Below are positions 63,625 to 64,000 of a stretch of 64,000 nt of DNA, piece by piece. The first letter of the stretch is position 1. Every line of letters starts with the position of its first letter. Source of the stretch: Martelella sp. NC20 (GTDB lineage Bacteria; Pseudomonadota; Alphaproteobacteria; Rhizobiales; Rhizobiaceae). Location: positions 1,228,001-1,292,000 of the forward strand of contig NZ_CP054861.1 in NCBI RefSeq assembly GCF_013459645.1, read 5' to 3'. Made by a program: the position numbers and the translations under genes. Below the pieces are notes generated by a model. The model was not told the origin of the DNA and searched no databases. It saw only the letters and a program-made list of their open reading frames with translations.

Positions 63625-64000
63625 TCAGACGTCGGGCTTCACCCAGGCGCCGTCCTTTTTGGCCGATTCGACGCAGGCCTCGATGAAGGCGAGGCCGATC
63701 ACGCCGTCCTCGATCGTCGGATAAACCACGTCGGGCGCGTTACTGCCGTCGCGGAATGCCTTGATCGCGAGCGCGGCTTCCGAATAGATCGTGGCAAAGC
63801 CTTCGAGATAGCCTTCCGGGTGACCGGCGGGGATGCGGGAGACGCGGGTCGCAACCGCCATCGCGCCGGCGCCGTTGCGGGTCAGCATCTGCTTCGGCTT
63901 GCCGAAGGCGGTGAACCACAGGATGTTCGGGTGTTCCTGCACCCATTCGATCCCGCCCTTTGTGCCGCAGATGCGGATCTTCAACCCGTTCTCGAAGCCG
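63625..64000 (-). CDS. Gfo/Idh/MocA-family oxidoreductase, C-terminal part (cut by window end)
   Basis: About 125 residues of the C-terminal part of a sugar dehydrogenase-type oxidoreductase; the frame continues past 64000, so the start and the Rossmann domain lie outside. The visible text includes GFENGLKIRICGTKGGIEW and HPEGYLEGFATIYSEAALAI, typical of the C-terminal alpha/beta domain of Gfo/Idh proteins. It lies upstream of bglA on the same strand, with 272 bases between holding the operator palindromes. The pair fits disaccharide use, for example cleavage or oxidation of a beta-glucoside. Confidence 0.85.
   Translation of the reverse strand, partial: GFENGLKIRICGTKGGIEWVQEHPNILWFTAFGKPKQMLTRNGAGAMAVATRVSRIPAGHPEGYLEGFATIYSEAALAIKAFRDGSNAPDVVYPTIEDGVIGLAFIEACVESAKKDGAWVKPDV

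Overview
The window is a 64 kb piece of a GC-rich alphaproteobacterial chromosome, most likely from the Hyphomicrobiales (Rhizobiales). The strongest evidence is a run of typically rhizobial gene order: HPr, a Man-type EIIA and a short HPr kinase, then chvG-chvI divergent from pckA; hisB-hisH-hisA-hisF-hisE-coaA; and hslV-hslU. RIME-like and GTCAT-type palindromic repeats fit the same group. The genus cannot be fixed from sequence alone. No tRNA, rRNA or CRISPR was seen. Both window edges cut a gene: an aldehyde dehydrogenase on the left and a Gfo/Idh oxidoreductase on the right.

Layout. 0-5 kb: the end of a ketoglutarate-semialdehyde dehydrogenase gene, a glycosyltransferase, a Crp/Fnr regulator, and a Gfo/Idh + ThuA pair. 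5-11 kb: PTS regulatory genes, ChvG/ChvI and PEP carboxykinase. 11-12.5 kb: ArfB and AlkB. 12.8-23.6 kb: an accessory catabolic locus with a TAXI-type TRAP transporter, a SnoaL-like protein, an aldehyde dehydrogenase, a MaoC hydratase, an alpha/beta hydrolase and a TctCBA transporter. Each transcription unit of this locus is preceded by a copy of the same palindrome (TTTCG-N-CTG-R-CGRAA), so it looks like one regulon. 23.6-37 kb: mainly housekeeping genes (coaA, his, hslVU, glcB), with RIME-like repeats on both sides of glcB. 37-43 kb: a D-amino-acid aminotransferase, an IS110-family insertion, DNA repair genes (nth, Ada-like) and transaldolase. 43-49.5 kb: two tandem small secreted paralogues and a sugar ABC importer with a dehydrogenase. 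49.5-60.4 kb: a second TAXI-TRAP system with an acyl-CoA catabolic cluster (DUF35 + thiolase-like protein, LysR, enoyl-CoA hydratase, glutaryl-CoA-dehydrogenase-like enzyme, NDP-forming acyl-CoA synthetase, TauE/SafE). 60.5-64 kb: a secreted hydrolase and a GH1 beta-glucosidase preceded by two LacI-like palindromes.

The most striking system is the IS110 element at 38201-39358. Its 5' non-coding region reads as a complete bridge RNA: a 13-bp 5' stem-loop, then a target loop whose two arms match the left and right chromosomal flanks, then a donor loop whose two arms match the element's own right and left ends. All four matches include the same GAT core. Joining the ends would also create a -35 (TTGATT) 17 bp from a -10 (TATGAT), with transcription starting at the bridge RNA. 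The target is the end of a dispersed palindromic repeat, and two unoccupied matching sites are visible in the window. This was worked out by eye and is directly checkable.
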